DNA from: Acidobacteriota bacterium
GTDB lineage: Bacteria > Actinomycetota > Acidimicrobiia > Acidimicrobiales > RAAP-2
DNA: 64,000 nucleotides
Direction of reading: 5' to 3'
NCBI GenBank assembly: GCA_018971185.1
Contig: JAGXBH010000002.1
Coordinates: forward strand, 48,977 to 112,976
Under the pieces are notes generated by a model. That model was not told the DNA's origin, did no database searches, and saw only the letters and a list, made by a program, of their open reading frames with translations. Of this stretch, positions 8,893 through 17,965 are shown one piece after another. The position numbers and the translations under genes were made by a program. The first letter of the stretch is position 1, and each line of letters begins with the position of its first letter.

Positions 8893-9555
8893 CTAGTGAC
8901 GTGAGGAGCGACTGAGTCGGCGAGCACGACGCACGTGCGGGCGCGCCGTACGCTCGATGACCACTCGAGGGGCGGGCCGCGCGGCCACCTGCCACACCCG
9001 CCAGAAGCGACCGAGTGCGGTCATCGCGGTCAAGACCAGCATGACCCACAGCACCGGGACGAAGATCGCCGGCGAGAGGAGAGCCACCCCGAGCAGCACG
9101 AGGCGCTCGGCGCGCTCCATCAGTCCGCCCTTGGCGGCCAGGCCGAGGCTCTCGGCCTTGGAGCGCTGGTAGGAGATCAAGAAGAACGTCGTGAGGAGGG
9201 CGAAGGGCAGTAGCACGAGCTCGCCGGGGTGGTGACGCTGCAGGTAGAACGCCACCCCGCCCAGCAGCACCGCATCGGCGACGCGGTCCACCACCGAATC
9301 GAAGAAGCTACCTCGCTGGCTGGCGCGGTGCGACGCCTTGGCCACCGCGCCGTCGAGCAGGTCGTGGGCGCCGGTGAGGGTCAACAAGACGATGGCGAGG
9401 ACGAAATGACCTTCGGCGATGCACCAGGCGGTGACCATCGCGAACACCAGTCCCGACGCCGTCACGACGTCGGCGGAGAAGCCGACGCGCACGAACCACC
9501 GACCCACGGGGGCGGTGGCGGCGTCTACAGACTGGCGGAACTTTCCGTCGAACAT
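8893..9555 (-). CDS. pgsA: CDP-alcohol phosphatidyltransferase (phosphatidylinositol phosphate synthase-like)
   Basis: Joins CDP-diacylglycerol to an inositol phosphate to make the PIM lipid anchor. 220 aa with several membrane helices. The CDP-alcohol signature is present: D65xxD68G69xxA72 then G82xxxD86xxxD90. The Arg that usually follows the Ala is Lys73. The C-terminus is Arg-rich. Position next to patA and pimA supports inositol phosphate as the acceptor rather than glycerol phosphate. Confidence 0.85.
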   Translation of the reverse strand: MFDGKFRQSVDAATAPVGRWFVRVGFSADVVTASGLVFAMVTAWCIAEGHFVLAIVLLTLTGAHDLLDGAVAKASHRASQRGSFFDSVVDRVADAVLLGGVAFYLQRHHPGELVLLPFALLTTFFLISYQRSKAESLGLAAKGGLMERAERLVLLGVALLSPAIFVPVLWVMLVLTAMTALGRFWRVWQVAARPAPRVVIERTARPHVRRARRLSRSSRH

Positions 9556-9605
9556 CTATCTCCCAGGTCCTGAGCGAAGTCTACCGAGCGCGCTATGCCC
9601 GAAAC

Positions 9606-10109
9606 CTACTCAAAGTGCTCGACGACCTTGCGCCAGGTCGACATCAAGGATTCTGGCAGGACACGCGTCTCGGCGATGGTGCTCATGAAGTTCGTGTCGC
9701 CGTTCCACCGCGGCAGCGCGTGAGCGTGCAAATGCTTGGGAATCCCGGCACCGGCGGCCAGGCCCAGGTTCATCCCGACGTTCATCCCGTCGCAGTGGTA
9801 GGCGAGTTCGAGGGCGGCCACCGTGCGTCGCAGCGTCCAGACGAAACTCTCGTACTCGTCGTTGTGCAGTTCCAGCAGCGACCCCACGTGGCGCCGCGGC
9901 AGCACCAGGAGGTGTCCCGAGCCGTAGGGGAAGGCGTTGAGCGTGACGAAACTCAGCTCATCACGCCACACGACGCCCGAATCACTCGAGGGAGCCATCG
10001 CGGAGAGCTCACAGAAGACGCACGCGCCCTCGTCGCTGGCGTGATTCGCGGCGTCGGGGCCCGACACGTACGCCTCGCGCCACGACGCGGCGAAGCGCTC
10101 AAGAGGCAC
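9606..10109 (-). CDS. HIT-family hydrolase/phosphorylase (diadenosine polyphosphate type)
   Basis: 167 aa from a GTG at 10109 that lies 11 nt inside the end of thrS. The histidine triad H126-x-H128-x-H130 is in HLHAHALPRWNGD, the same context as the M. tuberculosis AP4A phosphorylase Rv2613c, which occupies the same place between thrS and pgsA. C30/C33 (CVFC) may bind zinc. Likely breaks down Ap4A-type by-products of aminoacyl-tRNA synthetases such as ThrRS. Confidence 0.88.
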   Translation of the reverse strand: MPLERFAASWREAYVSGPDAANHASDEGACVFCELSAMAPSSDSGVVWRDELSFVTLNAFPYGSGHLLVLPRRHVGSLLELHNDEYESFVWTLRRTVAALELAYHCDGMNVGMNLGLAAGAGIPKHLHAHALPRWNGDTNFMSTIAETRVLPESLMSTWRKVVEHFE

Positions 10110-12081
10110 GGTCGAGCTCCGGAGAACCGTGCGCGGCGATCTCCTCACGCAGTCGCGCGAGGAATTCGTCAAGGTCCACGCCACGTTCGGGGTCATTGGC
10201 GCCGCGCGCGTTCACCCCGACCGTGTGGGCCCTCACGTCGTCGTCGCCCACCACCAAGATGTAGGGGACCTTCTCGAGCTTGGCCCGACGGATCCGCGAG
10301 CCCAGGGGCTCATTGGCCGCCTCGACACTCACGCGCACGCCGTCGCGGCGCAGGCGAGCCGCCACCTCGTTCGCGTAGTCGTCGTGGTCGTCACGGACGC
10401 CCAGCACCACGACCTGTTCGGGACTCATCCACGTGGGCATGTTCCCGGCGTAGTGCTCGATCAGGATCGCCATGAAACGTTCCACCGAACCGAAGAGGGC
10501 GCGATGGATCATGATGGGCCGGTGCCGCGCGTTGTCGCCCGCCACGTAACTGGCCTCGAAGCGTTGGGGCAGTTGGAAGTCCAGTTGGATGGTGGAGAGT
10601 TGGTGCGTGCGCCCGATGGCGTCGCGGGCCTGGACGGAGATCTTGGGACCGTAGAACGCTCCCCCGCCCTCGTCGAGGACCAGGTCGAGACCGGCCTGTC
10701 GGGCCACGTCGGCCAAAGTCGACTCCGCCTCACGCCACTCCTCGTCGCTGCCGACCGACTTGACCTCGGGACGAGTGGAGAGCTCGAGGTAGAAGTCGTT
10801 GAGCCCGAAGTCGCGCAGCAACGCGAGCACGAAGGTGAGCAGGTCGATGAGCTCCTGGCGCATCTGCTCGCGCGTGCAGAAGATGTGCGCGTCGTCCTGG
10901 GTCATGCCGCGCACCCGGGTGAGGCCGTGCACGGCGCCGGACTTCTCGTAGCGATAGACCGATCCGAATTCGAACATGCGTAGCGGCAGCTCGCGATAGG
11001 AACGTTGACGGGCCTTGAAGATGAGCACGTGGAAGGGGCAGTTCATGGGCTTCAGGTAGTACTGCTGGCCGTCGTCGAGGTCCATCGGCGGATACATGCT
11101 CTCGGCGTACCAATCGAGGTGGCCCGAGGTCTCGAACAGTTCGGCCTTGGTGATATGGGGCGAGTTGACGAAATCGTAACCCGCCTCGACGTGACGCGCG
11201 CGCGAGTACTCCTCCATCACGCGGCGCATGGTCCCGCCCTTGGGGTGGAACACCGCGAGACCGGGTCCGAGCTCGCCCGGGAACGAGAACAGGTCCATCT
11301 CGACACCCAGACGACGGTGGTCGCGCTTTTCGGCCTCCTCGAGTTGTACGAGGTGCGCCGCGAGGGCTTCCTTGGATTCCCAGGCCGTGCCGTAGATCCG
11401 CTGGAGCTGGGGCCTCTTCTCGTCGCCACGCCAGTAGGCGCCCGCCACGCGCATGAGCTTGAAGTGCCCGAGCCGCTTGGTCGAGGGCACGTGGGGTCCC
11501 CGGCAGAGATCCTGGAACTCGGGCGTGTTGGAGTAGGTGGAGACCACCGACCCCCCGATCTCTCCCGCGTCCTCGGGGTTCGCTCCGCCGCGCACGCCCG
11601 AGATGATCTCGACCTTGAAGGGCTGGTCCTTGAAGAGCTCGAGCCCCTCCTCGATCGTGAACTCCGATCGTAGGAAGGGCTGGTCCTCGGCGACGATGGC
11701 GCGCATGGTGTGTTCGATGCGCGCTAGGTCGTCGTCACTGAAGCGCGTCCCGTGGGGCAGGTCGAAGTCGTAGTAGAAGCCGTCACGGATCGAGGGACCG
11801 ATCGCGTAGTGCGCACCGGGCCACATTCGCACGACGGCCTGGGCCAACACGTGCGCGGTCGAGTGGCGCAGCACGTCGCGACCCAGGTCGCTCGCCGGGG
11901 TGACGATCGCCACGTGGTCGCCGTCGGCCAGGGGCCGGGTCAGGTCGGTCAGCTCACCGTTCACCTGCGCCGCGATCGCGTCGCTGGCCAGTCGCGGTCC
12001 GATCGCGGCCGCGAGGTCACGCGCGCTCGAACCCTCGTCGAGCGTGCGCGTACTTCCGTCTGGGAGCTGGACGTCAATCAC
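10099..12081 (-). CDS. thrS: Threonyl-tRNA synthetase
   Basis: Class II synthetase charging tRNA-Thr. About 660 aa with all domains: TGS (LPDGSTRTLDEGSSARDLA), the editing domain with HSTAHVLAQA, the catalytic core with MNCPFHVLIF and RVRGMTQDDAHIFC, and the C-terminal anticodon-binding domain (VVVLGVRDDHDDY). A GAAAGG site sits 8 nt before the GTG at 12081 and only touches the GTG at 12090, so 12081 is preferred. It lies 19 nt after mshC. Confidence 0.96.
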   Translation of the reverse strand: MIDVQLPDGSTRTLDEGSSARDLAAAIGPRLASDAIAAQVNGELTDLTRPLADGDHVAIVTPASDLGRDVLRHSTAHVLAQAVVRMWPGAHYAIGPSIRDGFYYDFDLPHGTRFSDDDLARIEHTMRAIVAEDQPFLRSEFTIEEGLELFKDQPFKVEIISGVRGGANPEDAGEIGGSVVSTYSNTPEFQDLCRGPHVPSTKRLGHFKLMRVAGAYWRGDEKRPQLQRIYGTAWESKEALAAHLVQLEEAEKRDHRRLGVEMDLFSFPGELGPGLAVFHPKGGTMRRVMEEYSRARHVEAGYDFVNSPHITKAELFETSGHLDWYAESMYPPMDLDDGQQYYLKPMNCPFHVLIFKARQRSYRELPLRMFEFGSVYRYEKSGAVHGLTRVRGMTQDDAHIFCTREQMRQELIDLLTFVLALLRDFGLNDFYLELSTRPEVKSVGSDEEWREAESTLADVARQAGLDLVLDEGGGAFYGPKISVQARDAIGRTHQLSTIQLDFQLPQRFEASYVAGDNARHRPIMIHRALFGSVERFMAILIEHYAGNMPTWMSPEQVVVLGVRDDHDDYANEVAARLRRDGVRVSVEAANEPLGSRIRRAKLEKVPYILVVGDDDVRAHTVGVNARGANDPERGVDLDEFLARLREEIAAHGSPELDRAS

Positions 12082-12100
12082 CGACTTCACCTTTCGTCGC

Positions 12101-13219
12101 TCACAGCGTAATGCCGAGCAGCGCGGCGGCCGGGGCCACCGTCGCGCCGGCGTGCGCCGCGGCGTCCACCGCGGCGAGGGCGCTCGGGCAGTCGAGGTCG
12201 TCGTCGAGCGCATCGCGCACGTCCTGCAGGGCCGAGCTCGCCCGACCGTTGAGAGTGGAGCGCCACGTCGCCAGGCGCGACTGCGCGCGCGCGAGCAACT
12301 CGTCGTGCCACTCCCAGTCGTGTCGGTAGTGCTGGTCGAGCATGGCCAGGCGCACCGCGGCGGGTTCGGCCCGCTGGGCCAGCTCCGAGACGAACACCAG
12401 GTTACCCAGTGACTTCGACATCTTCACCCCGTCGAGTCCGACGAGACCCACGTGCAACCAGTGGCGCGCGAACGTCTGACCGGTGACCGACTCGCTCTGC
12501 GCCGCCTCGCACTCGTGATGGGGGAACGCCAGGTCGCGTCCTCCCCCGTGGACGTCGATGGTGTCACCCAGGTCACGACGTGCCAGGACCGAGCATTCAA
12601 TATGCCACCCCGGACGTCCGGCACCCCAGCGCGACTCCCAGGCCGGCTCGTCGTCGAGGGAGGGCTGCCACAGCACGAAGTCGAGGGGATCGCGCTTCTT
12701 GGGGTCGCCCGGATCACCGCCGTGCAGGGCGGCGAGGGCCAGCATCGACTCGCGATCCTCGTGGCTCACCTGGCCGAAGCGCGCGAAGGTGGCCGCCTCG
12801 AAGTAGACCCAGCCCTGGACCTGGTAGGCGTGACCCGTCGCGAAGAGCTCGTCGATCATCGTCAGGATCTCGGCGATGGCGCCGGTCGCGCGCGGCTCGG
12901 AGTACACGGGCAGCAGGTTCACCAACTGCATGTCGCGTTCGAACCTGGCCATCTCGCGCGCCGCCAGGTCCAAGTAGTTGACACCGAGCTGGCGCGCCTT
13001 GCGCAGGATGTCGTCGTCGACGTCGGTTACGTTACGCACGCAACGGGTCTCGTAGCCCGCGTCGCGCAGTCGGCGTTGTAGGACGTCGAAGGTGAGGTAG
13101 ACGAAGGCGTGGCCCATGTGCGCCGCGTCGTAGGGCGTGATGCCGCAGCTGTAGAGAGAGACGACCGGTCCCGGCTCCATGGGGAAGACGCCACGACGGG
13201 CGGTGTCGTAGAGGCGCAT
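12101..13219 (-). CDS. mshC: Cysteine:GlcN-Ins ligase MshC (mycothiol synthesis), CysS paralogue
   Basis: Activates cysteine as an adenylate and joins it to glucosaminyl-inositol, the third step of mycothiol synthesis. 372 aa, shorter than true CysS and lacking its anticodon domain. Features that favour MshC: SCGITPYDAAHMGHA (zinc Cys25, HMGH in place of HIGH), KKRDPLDFVLW, GRPGWHIECS, GGGRDLAFPHHE and KMSKS at 266-270. The ATG overlaps the npdG stop (TGATG). A minimal CysS is the alternative, but the ITPYDA block and length argue against it. Confidence 0.85.
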   Translation of the reverse strand: MRLYDTARRGVFPMEPGPVVSLYSCGITPYDAAHMGHAFVYLTFDVLQRRLRDAGYETRCVRNVTDVDDDILRKARQLGVNYLDLAAREMARFERDMQLVNLLPVYSEPRATGAIAEILTMIDELFATGHAYQVQGWVYFEAATFARFGQVSHEDRESMLALAALHGGDPGDPKKRDPLDFVLWQPSLDDEPAWESRWGAGRPGWHIECSVLARRDLGDTIDVHGGGRDLAFPHHECEAAQSESVTGQTFARHWLHVGLVGLDGVKMSKSLGNLVFVSELAQRAEPAAVRLAMLDQHYRHDWEWHDELLARAQSRLATWRSTLNGRASSALQDVRDALDDDLDCPSALAAVDAAAHAGATVAPAAALLGITL

Positions 13220-13869
13220 CAGTTGTTGAGCCCGGCCAACTTGACGTAGCTGTGGGCCTTGTGACGGATGTTGATCGAGATGCACACCGCCGTGAACGCC
13301 TCGACCGCGCTGGCGAGCGACATCGAGCCCGCGATCACCGCGTGCAGCCCGGGCATCGCCTCGACCATCTGGGCCACCTCCTCGCGCGCGTCCGCGTGGT
13401 CCGAGAAGATCACGACGTCGGCGTCCAGGGTGCTGTCGAGATCCACCATCTCCGACGCGGGCAGGTGGTGGAACGCGCCCACCACCCGCGAGTCGACCAG
13501 CGCGTTCGCCAACTGCGCGGCCATCGCGCCACGCGGAGGATAGAGGGGGATCAGTTCGCGGCCCTCTCGCACCAGCGCGTTCACCATGGAGATGACCACC
13601 TTGCCCGCAAGCGACGCGCGCAACGCGGACACGGTCGCCACCGCCGAGTCCCAAGGGGTTGCCACGACCACGATGTCGCCGGCGGCGGCGGCCTCGTTGC
13701 TCGCCCCGCGCAGCGTCCCCGCGCCGCGAGGGGTCAGTCCGCGCGCCACGCCCTCGGCCCGCTCGGCGTCGCGCGATCCCAGGACCACGTCATAACCCGC
13801 GCTGGCCAGTCGTAGACCCACGCCTTGTCCCGCTGGTCCCGTTCCACCCAAGATGCCCACGGTCGTCAT
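13219..13869 (-). CDS. npdG: F420H2:NADP oxidoreductase (NpdG/Fno family)
   Basis: Moves hydride between NADP(H) and coenzyme F420. 216 aa Rossmann protein starting TTVGILGGTGPAGQGVGLRL, with the NADP-binding SRD segment after beta-2 and the C-terminal helix (AFTAVCISINIRHKAHSYVKLAG) characteristic of Fno/NpdG. The ATG at 13869 is chosen because an AAGGGG site lies 8 nt before it; the ATG 15 nt further upstream would contain that site. It heads the minus-strand block and is divergent from fabI. Confidence 0.88.
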   Translation of the reverse strand: MTTVGILGGTGPAGQGVGLRLASAGYDVVLGSRDAERAEGVARGLTPRGAGTLRGASNEAAAAGDIVVVATPWDSAVATVSALRASLAGKVVISMVNALVREGRELIPLYPPRGAMAAQLANALVDSRVVGAFHHLPASEMVDLDSTLDADVVIFSDHADAREEVAQMVEAMPGLHAVIAGSMSLASAVEAFTAVCISINIRHKAHSYVKLAGLNN

Positions 13870-13898
13870 GGCGTACCCCTTCAATAGTTCAACTTCAG

Positions 13899-13904
13899 TA
13901 CGCT
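13899..13904 (+). promoter_or_regulatory. -10 box of leaderless fabI transcript
   Basis: TACGCT stands exactly 6 nt before the fabI ATG, so transcription would start at the A of the start codon. No Shine-Dalgarno sequence is visible. The same spacing recurs at other genes in this window. Confidence 0.5.
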
Positions 13905-13910
13905 AACAAG

Positions 13911-14690
13911 ATGGCAATACTGACCAATCACCGTATCTTGATTACCGGCGTACTCACTGACGATTCGCTCGCCTACGGCATCGCGCGTCGCGCCCTCGAG
14001 GAGGGCGCCACCATCGCACTGACCGGTGCGGGGCGAGGTCTGGCGCTCACCCGGCGCACGGCGCGCAAGCTCGGCGAGGTCGGTGAGGTCATCGAGCTCG
14101 ACGTGACCGATCCCTCGCAGGTCGCCGCCGCGGTCGCGGAGGTCGAGCAACGCCTCGGACGCCTCGACGGGCTGGTGCACGCCATCGGCTTCGCCCCGGC
14201 GACGTGCCTGGGCGCGGGAATGTTCACCGCCCCCTTCGAGGACGTCGCGACGGCGTTACACGTCTCGACCTACTCGCTCAGCGCCCTCGTCGGCGCCTTT
14301 CGGCCACTCCTGCAAAAGAGCGAGGCCCTCGGCGGCGCCTCGGTGATCGCCCTCGACTTCGACGGGACCCGGGCCTACCCGCTCTACGACTGGATGGGCG
14401 TGATGAAGGCCGGACTGGAGTCACTCGGGCGCTACCTCGCGCGCGAGGTGGGTCCCGATCGCATCAGGGTCAACATGCTCGCGGCCGGACCTATCCGCAC
14501 CATCGCCGCCAAGTCGATCCCGGGATTCAAGGTCTTCGAGGACACCTGGGCCGACCGCGCTCCCCTGGGCTGGGACGTGAACGACTCCTCGGCGGTGGCC
14601 GACGCCGCCGTGGCGCTCCTGTCGCCCCTACTGCGCGGGACCTCCGCCTCCGTCATCCACGTCGATGGAGGGGCCCACGCGATGGGTTAG
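13911..14690 (+). CDS. fabI: Enoyl-ACP reductase (NADH), FabI/InhA type
   Basis: Last reductive step of type II fatty acid elongation. 259 aa short-chain dehydrogenase fold. The catalytic set matches InhA: Y159, M162 and K166 in LYDWMGVMKAG. Other InhA-like blocks are ITGVLTDDSLAYGIA (cofactor loop), HAIGFAP, VNMLAAGPIRTIAA (substrate loop start) and APLGWDVND, ending IHVDGGAHAMG. Its last 63 bp overlap the 3' end of the convergent ABC exporter gene. Confidence 0.94.
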   Translation: MAILTNHRILITGVLTDDSLAYGIARRALEEGATIALTGAGRGLALTRRTARKLGEVGEVIELDVTDPSQVAAAVAEVEQRLGRLDGLVHAIGFAPATCLGAGMFTAPFEDVATALHVSTYSLSALVGAFRPLLQKSEALGGASVIALDFDGTRAYPLYDWMGVMKAGLESLGRYLAREVGPDRIRVNMLAAGPIRTIAAKSIPGFKVFEDTWADRAPLGWDVNDSSAVADAAVALLSPLLRGTSASVIHVDGGAHAMG

Positions 14691-16556
14691 GTACTGCGAG
14701 GCGAATTGCGTCTCGTAGAGGTCGCGGTAGAGTCCGCCGCGGTCCAGCAGTTCCTCGTGGGTGCCACGCTGGACGATGCGTCCCGCGTCGATGACCAGGA
14801 TCTGATCGGCGTTGCGCACGGTGGAGAGCCGGTGCGCGATGACCAGAGAGGTGCGCTTCTGCATGGTCTCATCGAGCGCCCGCTGCACCGCCGCTTCGCT
14901 CTCGTTGTCCAGGTGGGCCGTGGCCTCGTCGAGGACCACCAGGCGCGGCGCCTTCAACAAGAGTCGCGCCAGGGCGACGCGTTGCTTCTCGCCGCCGCTC
15001 AACCGGTAGCCGCGCTCGCCGACGACCGTGTCGAGGCCCAGGGGCAGGCTGTCCACCAGTGGTGCGATCTGCGCGGCGACGAGCGCCGCGCGGATCTCCT
15101 CGTCGCTCGCCTCGGGACGCGCGAAGAGGAGGTTCGCCCGCAGGGTGTCGTGAAACAGGTGCGGGTCCTGGGTCACCACCCCCACGGTCGCGCTCAGTGA
15201 CGCCGCCGTGACGTCGCGCACGTCGACGCCGTTGATCGTGACCGCGCCTGAGGACGCGTCGTAGAGACGCGACACCAGTAGCGAAATGGTCGTCTTGCCC
15301 GCGCCCGAGGGTCCGACCAGCGCGGTCATGGTCCCCGGCGCCACCTCGAAGGACACGTCGTGCAGCACCGGGGTGCGCGAGACCCGCTCGAGGGTGGCGA
15401 CCGCCTCGAGCGACGCCAGCGACACCTCGTCGGCGCCGGGATACTCGAAATCCACGTGATCGAATCGCAGCGTCGCGGGACCCTCGGGGACGTCGCGGGC
15501 CTCGGGCGAGTCCTTGATCATCGGCTCGAGGTCGAGCACCTCGAAGAGGCGTTCGAAGCTGACCATGGCCGACATGTAGTCGATGTTGAGGTTCGAGAGT
15601 TGCGTGAGCGGTCCGTAGAGGCGCGCGAGATACGCCTGGAGGGCCACCAGCGTGCCCACCGCCAGCGTGCCGTGCAGCACCGCCACCCCGCCGAAGCCGT
15701 AGGCGAAGGCCGTGGCGAGTGAGGCGGTGAGCGCCAGGGCGACGAAGAAGAATCGTTGGTACGTCGCCTGGCGGATACCGATGTCGCGCACCTGGCCCGC
15801 GCGCGACTCGAAGTGCGCGAGCTCGTCGCGGGGCCGTCCGAAGAGCTTCACGACCATGGCGCCGGCGACGTTGAAGCGTTCGCTCATCACCATGTTCATC
15901 TCGGCGTTGAGCTCCATGCCGCGCTGGAACAGTGTGCCCAGTCGGCGTCCGACCCGTCGGGCCGGCAGCAGGAAGACCGGGAGCAGGACCAGAGCCACCA
16001 ACGTGATGGGCCAGCTCAGGTAGAACATGACGCTCAGGATGATCGCGAGGAGGACCGCGTTGCCCACGACGTTGGAGAACAGGTCGGTGAAGGCCTGCTG
16101 CGCCCCGATCACGTCGTTGTTCAGGCGGCTGATCAGGGCGCCGGTCTGGGTCCGCGAGAAGAAGGCGATGGGCATCTCTTGGATGTGGCGATAGACCTGG
16201 GCACGCAGGTCGTAGATCAGACTCTCACCGATCACCGCCGAGGCGCGACGTTCGAACAAGGAGAGTCCCGCGTCCACCAGGGCCAGGAGCGCCGTGACGA
16301 GGGAGAGGCCGACGACCAGTCCCTGACGATGGTCGACGATGCCCACGTCGAGGATCTCCCTCAGCACCAAGGGCGTCACCGAGACGACGACCGCGTCGGC
16401 GATCACGACGAACAAGAACACCAGGATCAGGGGTCGGTACGCGCGCGCGAAGGTGAGCATGCGCGGCAGGGTGCCCTTCTTGACCCGGTGGTCGAGGAGG
16501 TCGCGACTTCGTCGCATCGAGGACATCCCCGCTCGGGCACCCGCGTGCATGCTCAT
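14628..16556 (-). CDS. ABC exporter half-transporter (MdlB/MsbA type)
   Basis: 642 aa: six membrane helices in the first half, then an ATPase domain. Walker A is GPSGAGKTT, signature LSGGEKQRVALARLL, Walker B LVVLDEATAHLD and H-loop IAHRLSTV, all canonical, so a homodimer could work. An insertion after the A-loop region (GADEVSLASLEA) is typical of actinobacterial MdlB-like proteins. A GGGAGG site precedes the ATG. The end of the gene lies inside fabI on the other strand. Substrate not predictable. Confidence 0.9.
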   Translation of the reverse strand: MSMHAGARAGMSSMRRSRDLLDHRVKKGTLPRMLTFARAYRPLILVFLFVVIADAVVVSVTPLVLREILDVGIVDHRQGLVVGLSLVTALLALVDAGLSLFERRASAVIGESLIYDLRAQVYRHIQEMPIAFFSRTQTGALISRLNNDVIGAQQAFTDLFSNVVGNAVLLAIILSVMFYLSWPITLVALVLLPVFLLPARRVGRRLGTLFQRGMELNAEMNMVMSERFNVAGAMVVKLFGRPRDELAHFESRAGQVRDIGIRQATYQRFFFVALALTASLATAFAYGFGGVAVLHGTLAVGTLVALQAYLARLYGPLTQLSNLNIDYMSAMVSFERLFEVLDLEPMIKDSPEARDVPEGPATLRFDHVDFEYPGADEVSLASLEAVATLERVSRTPVLHDVSFEVAPGTMTALVGPSGAGKTTISLLVSRLYDASSGAVTINGVDVRDVTAASLSATVGVVTQDPHLFHDTLRANLLFARPEASDEEIRAALVAAQIAPLVDSLPLGLDTVVGERGYRLSGGEKQRVALARLLLKAPRLVVLDEATAHLDNESEAAVQRALDETMQKRTSLVIAHRLSTVRNADQILVIDAGRIVQRGTHEELLDRGGLYRDLYETQFASQYLTHRVGPSIDVDDGGGGPAQ

Positions 16557-16614
16557 CGCGCCTCCCTCATCCCCAGCAGTGTAGGAACACCGTGATCCCC
16601 GTCACGCGCGGGAC

Positions 16615-17256
16615 TCACGCGGTGAGGGCGCTGGTCAAGATGAGTAGTCCCAGGGCGCACATCACGACACCGCCGATGGATCGCAACGTCACCAGTCGCG
16701 CCGCCGAGCCCGACAGCCACTGGCGGGCGGTCCCCGCGATGAGCCCCCAGGTGCCGTCGCTGAAGAACGCCATGACGCTGAAGACGACCCCGAGGACCAC
16801 CAACTGCAGCGTGATGTGACCGCGGGGGCGGTCGACGAAGTGGGGGAAGACGGCGGCGAAGAAGACCAGTGACTTGGGGTTGAGCACCCCGACGGTGAAC
16901 CCCTGTCGGATGATGCGCCGCCGGGCGGGGCGTTCGGCCTCGCGCTGGGTCATCGCCTGGGCGTGCTGGTGGCGATGGCGCAGGGCATCGGCTCCGAGGT
17001 AGAGGAGGTAGCAGCCGCCCGCCAACTGCAGTACCACCGAGAACGTCCGGGAGTGCGAGAGGAGGGGCCCGAGACCCAGGGCCACCACCAGCGACAGCAG
17101 CAGGGTGCCCAGGCTGTTGCCGAGTACTGAGAGGACCGCGACGCTGCGCCCCCAGGCGACCCCTCGCGCCAGGGTGAACAACACGCTCGGCCCGGGCACC
17201 ATGATGATGAGGATCGACGCCACGAAGAACTGCGTGAGGTGCGAGCCGTCGATCAC
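16615..17256 (-). CDS. LysE/RhtB-family amino acid exporter
   Basis: 213 aa from the GTG at 17256, which overlaps the upstream yczE-like stop by 4 bp (GTGA). Six predicted membrane helices; the N-terminal MVPGPSVLFTLARGVAWG and central GFTVGVLNPKSLVFFAAVFPHF are the two LysE/RhtB signature blocks. Probably exports an amino acid or derivative. Coupling to a YczE-like membrane protein suggests a joint role, but no substrate can be named. Confidence 0.9.
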   Translation of the reverse strand: MIDGSHLTQFFVASILIIMVPGPSVLFTLARGVAWGRSVAVLSVLGNSLGTLLLSLVVALGLGPLLSHSRTFSVVLQLAGGCYLLYLGADALRHRHQHAQAMTQREAERPARRRIIRQGFTVGVLNPKSLVFFAAVFPHFVDRPRGHITLQLVVLGVVFSVMAFFSDGTWGLIAGTARQWLSGSAARLVTLRSIGGVVMCALGLLILTSALTA

Positions 17257-17906
17257 GCGGTCCTCGTCGGAGTCAACACTTCGAGCAGGCGCAGGCTCAG
17301 TCCGATGGCGAATCCCACGGTGCTCGCGAAGAACGCCGTGCCGACGCCCACGACGCCGCCGAGGGACCAGCCCACCAAGAGGACCGCCACTTCGAGGCTC
17401 AGTCGGACGTAGACGACGCTCACCCCGAGGCGTCGGTGCAGGCTGGTCATCAGTCCGTCGCGCGGTCCCGGTCCGAGGCCCGTGGTGAGGTACAGGGCGC
17501 TGCCCACGCCGATCGCCGCCACCCCCGCGACCATGAGGGCGCCACGCCACGCGGGACTCGTCGGCGTGGCGACGTGCGACGCCGTGAGGTCGAGGACCGT
17601 GGCGATCACCACCAGATTCGCCAGCGTGCCCGCGCCGGGTCGCTCACGAAGCGGCCACCACGCGAGCAGGACGCCGAGCGACACCAGGATCGTGGCCCAG
17701 CCGAGTGAGACGTGCAGGTGTCGTGCCAGGCCCTGGGCGAACACGGTCCAGGGCGTGGCGCCCCAGTGCGAGGCGACCAGCAGTCCCTCGCCCACGCCGA
17801 AGAGCGAAAGGCCCCCGATCAGGGGGGCGATCATGCGCGGCCGCAGGGCCCACGTACTACGTGCGCGCCACGGTGTCTCGGGGATGCGGTGACTGAGTCG
17901 CGTCAT
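17253..17906 (-). CDS. YczE/YitT-like integral membrane protein
   Basis: 217 aa, about five hydrophobic helices. LFGVGEGLLVASHWGATPWTVF and TGLGPGPRDGLMTSLHRRLG are the two conserved blocks of the YczE family. TAGCCT lies exactly 6 nt before the ATG, so the transcript may be leaderless. That box falls inside the 3' arm of the upstream hairpin. Function unknown; co-translated with a LysE-type exporter. Confidence 0.75.
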   Translation of the reverse strand: MTRLSHRIPETPWRARSTWALRPRMIAPLIGGLSLFGVGEGLLVASHWGATPWTVFAQGLARHLHVSLGWATILVSLGVLLAWWPLRERPGAGTLANLVVIATVLDLTASHVATPTSPAWRGALMVAGVAAIGVGSALYLTTGLGPGPRDGLMTSLHRRLGVSVVYVRLSLEVAVLLVGWSLGGVVGVGTAFFASTVGFAIGLSLRLLEVLTPTRTA

Positions 17907-17913
17907 CGAACCA

Positions 17914-17945
17914 GGCTACCGGGCAACGTGTGTTGCCCGGTAGCC
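17914..17945 (-). terminator. Perfect 14-bp hairpin after the repeat-protein gene
   Basis: Arms 17914-17927 and 17932-17945 pair without mismatch around a GTGT tetraloop. It follows the repeat-protein stop (17966) on the minus strand and precedes the YczE-like gene. No U-tract follows, so it may be a factor-assisted terminator or an RNA-stabilising end. The yczE -10 box lies within it. Confidence 0.6.
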
Positions 17946-17965
17946 GTGCGATTCGTCACCTCCCC

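Noticed and set aside
12101..13219. Call as cysteinyl-tRNA synthetase
   Set aside because: It lacks the C-terminal anticodon domain and carries MshC-like blocks; mycothiol context also fits MshC.
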